Shown here piece by piece: positions 6,883 through 8,214 of a stretch of DNA of 8,214 nt. A program made the translations under genes and the position numbers. Below the pieces are notes generated by a model that was not told where the DNA came from, did no database searches, and was given only the letters and a program-made list of their open reading frames with translations. The stretch comes from an uncultured Clostridia bacterium (GTDB taxonomy: Bacteria > Bacillota > Clostridia > Oscillospirales > CAG-272). The DNA lies in assembly GCA_946618395.1 (NCBI GenBank), contig CAMOLD010000054.1:1-8214 (forward strand), given 5' to 3'. How positions within the stretch are numbered: position 1 is the stretch's first letter; each line of letters opens with the position of its first letter.

Positions 6883-8103
6883 TCACCAAACCAGTTCTTC
6901 GGCGTGCAGGGGGTGCATATTTTTCTTGATGCTGGCGATTTTGCCGTTCCGCACCTTGACAACGCGGTCCGCCATTTTGGCAATTTCCGGGTTGTGGGTC
7001 ACCATCATGACAGTGGTGCCGTTTTGGCGGACGATCTCTTCAATCACTTTCAAAACCTCAATGCTGGTGGTATAGTCAAGCGCCGCGGTGGGTTCGTCGG
7101 CAAGAATGAGCTTGGGGTTTTTGACAATGGCGCGCGCGATCGAAACACGCTGTTGCTGTCCGCCGGACATTTGCCCGGGATAGTTGTTTGCCTGCGCTTT
7201 GAGCCCCACCTTTGCCAGCGCTTCTTCGGATGGCATGGCGCCGTCCACCAGCTCGGCAATGAACTGCACGTTTTCCAGCGCGGTGAGGTTTGGCATTAAG
7301 TTATAGGATTGGAAAATAAACCCGACGTATTTTCTGCGGAAAGCGGTCAATTCCTTATCGGTGGGGTGGGAGAAATCCTTGCCCTCGATGAGGAGAGTCC
7401 CCTCGGTTAGAAAATCCATGCCGCCGATGATGTTCATCATGGTGGATTTTCCGCAGCCCGATTCGCCCAAAACAACGACAAATTCGTTTTTGTAAATTTC
7501 CAGATTGATACCTTTGAGCACGCGGGAAACGCCGCCGCCGGACGGAAACTCTTTGATGACATCTTTGAGGACGGCAAGAACCTCTTTTTGCTCGCCAAAG
7601 TCGGTCAAAAGTCCCTTTTCCTCAATGGTGATGGCGGCAAGGGACGCCATGCGCTCGCAGAGTTGAAGCTCCTCTTCGTCATACAGCGTATGGTCGTTTT
7701 TATTGATAATTTGCACGCAGCCGATCACCTCATGCAGATTGTTGAGCGGCACGCAAATCATGGTTTTGGTGGTCAGCCCGTTATCGTCAAACACCGAAGT
7801 ATCAAAGCGCGGATCGTTGACGGCGTCGGCAATGATCATGGATTTGCCGGTTTTGGTTACAATGCCTTCAATGCCAAGTCCGTTTTCCACCGTGATATTG
7901 GAAATATCCACCGGCCCGATATGGAACAGCGGGCTTAAACGGTCGGTTTTGGAATCCAAGAACCAAATGGCTCCCGCCTCGCTGTTCAGCGTTTTGACAA
8001 TGGTTTCCAGGCTCCCGGAAAGTGCGTCCTCCAAATTGTCCACTTCCAGAAGTTGCTCCATAATTTGCCAGGTTGCTTTTGCGAATCGTTTTTCTTCCGG
8101 CAT
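6883..8103 (-). CDS. GAF domain fused to a LolD/MacB-type ABC ATPase
   Basis: A cytoplasmic ATPase with its own sensor domain, expected to drive the adjacent FtsX-type permease. I choose the ATG at 8103-8101 (406 residues), which has AAGGAG six bases upstream. Residues about 15-160 form a GAF domain: a leading helix, SEAGAIWFLD, GLGIEGIVTKTGKSMIIAD, TMICVPL and GCVQIINKND are typical strands and turns. A short linker (about 161-180) leads to a complete nucleotide-binding domain with Walker A GESGCGKS (213-220), Q-loop FQS (Q265), signature MSGGQQQR (312-319), Walker B LILADEP (D336, E337), D-loop ALD (341-343) and H-loop H370. All catalytic residues are present. The ABC part alone has the usual length of LolD-type ATPases, so the GAF domain is a true addition and not a replacement. 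The GAF ligand is unknown. It is the first gene of the operon, and its stop codon is six bases before the permease start. Confidence 0.93.
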   Translation of the reverse strand: MPEEKRFAKATWQIMEQLLEVDNLEDALSGSLETIVKTLNSEAGAIWFLDSKTDRLSPLFHIGPVDISNITVENGLGIEGIVTKTGKSMIIADAVNDPRFDTSVFDDNGLTTKTMICVPLNNLHEVIGCVQIINKNDHTLYDEEELQLCERMASLAAITIEEKGLLTDFGEQKEVLAVLKDVIKEFPSGGGVSRVLKGINLEIYKNEFVVVLGESGCGKSTMMNIIGGMDFLTEGTLLIEGKDFSHPTDKELTAFRRKYVGFIFQSYNLMPNLTALENVQFIAELVDGAMPSEEALAKVGLKAQANNYPGQMSGGQQQRVSIARAIVKNPKLILADEPTAALDYTTSIEVLKVIEEIVRQNGTTVMMVTHNPEIAKMADRVVKVRNGKIASIKKNMHPLHAEELVW

Positions 8104-8109
8104 AGTCGT

Positions 8110-8115
8110 CTCCTT
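8110..8115 (-). promoter_or_regulatory. Ribosome binding site deciding the start of the GAF-ABC gene
   Basis: On the - strand this reads AAGGAG, six bases before the ATG at 8103-8101. It selects that start over the in-frame ATG at 8139-8137, which lies inside or beside the promoter and would not be on the transcript as a usable start. Confidence 0.85.
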
Positions 8116-8136
8116 GTAATAGTTATTATAGATGAA

Positions 8137-8156
8137 CATATTATATCATATTATCT
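8137..8156. repeat. Two tandem 10-base repeats over the promoter
   Basis: CATATTATAT (8137-8146) is followed directly by CATATTATCT (8147-8156), nine of ten bases identical. The first copy contains the -10 box and the second fills the adjacent spacer. The period is about one helical turn. It may be an operator, or only a by-product of A/T-rich promoter sequence. Confidence 0.4.
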
Positions 8157-8168
8157 TTTATTTTGCAA
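8140..8168 (-). promoter_or_regulatory. Sigma-A type extended -10 promoter of the four-gene operon
   Basis: Reading the - strand, TTGCAA (8168-8163, four of six matches to TTGACA) is followed after 17 bases by a perfect TATAAT (8145-8140). A TG one base before the TATAAT (TGATATAAT) adds the extended -10 element. Transcription would start at about 8130-8135, giving a leader of roughly 30 bases with the AAGGAG site in it. The housekeeping-type boxes suggest basal expression and not strict control by an alternative sigma factor. The outer flank, 8169-8214, shows no gene or site I can support. Confidence 0.82.
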
Positions 8169-8214
8169 GTATCAAATGAGCGTGAAATGCGGCAAATGGA
8201 AAATCCCGCCGACC

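Noticed and set aside
6454..7299. Open frame of 281 codons on the + strand spanning the permease/ATPase junction
   Set aside because: It runs across two well-supported genes on the other strand, including the ABC signature and Walker B, and its translation has no domain.
8104..8139. Twelve-codon N-terminal extension of the GAF-ABC protein
   Set aside because: It overlaps the promoter region, has no ribosome binding site and contains Y/N-rich A/T-driven codons unlike the rest of the gene.

Overview
The window holds five protein genes in two convergent blocks and no RNA gene, mobile element or CRISPR array that I can see. Mid-range base composition, strong AGGAG ribosome binding sites, a sigma-A type promoter and RsbU/RsbV-like proteins all point to a Gram-positive anaerobe, most likely a clostridial member of the Bacillota. 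That placement is an inference from protein style, not a phylogenetic result.

The left block (1-2115, + strand) is the 3' two thirds of a P-type ATPase that enters from beyond the window. It starts at the P-x-G-L turn of transmembrane helix 4 and carries the DKTGT phosphorylation site and the TGDGVND hinge. It resembles the CtpE-like branch of cation pumps. It ends with what looks like four extra membrane helices beyond the usual ten. A strong hairpin at 2129-2161, with T-runs usable on both strands, separates it from the second block.

The right block (8103 down to 2180, - strand) looks like one operon behind a clear extended -10 promoter at 8140-8168. In transcription order it encodes: (i) an ABC ATPase with a GAF sensor domain fused to its N-terminus; (ii) a 960-residue ABC permease with two FtsX-type membrane units and a very large first extracytoplasmic domain; (iii) a small STAS-domain anti-sigma-factor antagonist; (iv) a membrane-anchored SpoIIE/RsbU-type PP2C phosphatase. 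Gene gaps are 6, 41 and 15 bases.

The ATPase and permease should form a MacB/LolCDE-type (type VII) ABC system that works across the membrane without necessarily carrying a substrate through it. The STAS protein and the phosphatase are the two activating halves of a partner-switching circuit: the phosphatase would dephosphorylate the STAS protein, which would then capture an anti-sigma kinase or another partner. No kinase or sigma factor is encoded here. The most interesting feature is the joining of a GAF-gated ABC machine to a partner-switching pair in a single transcription unit.
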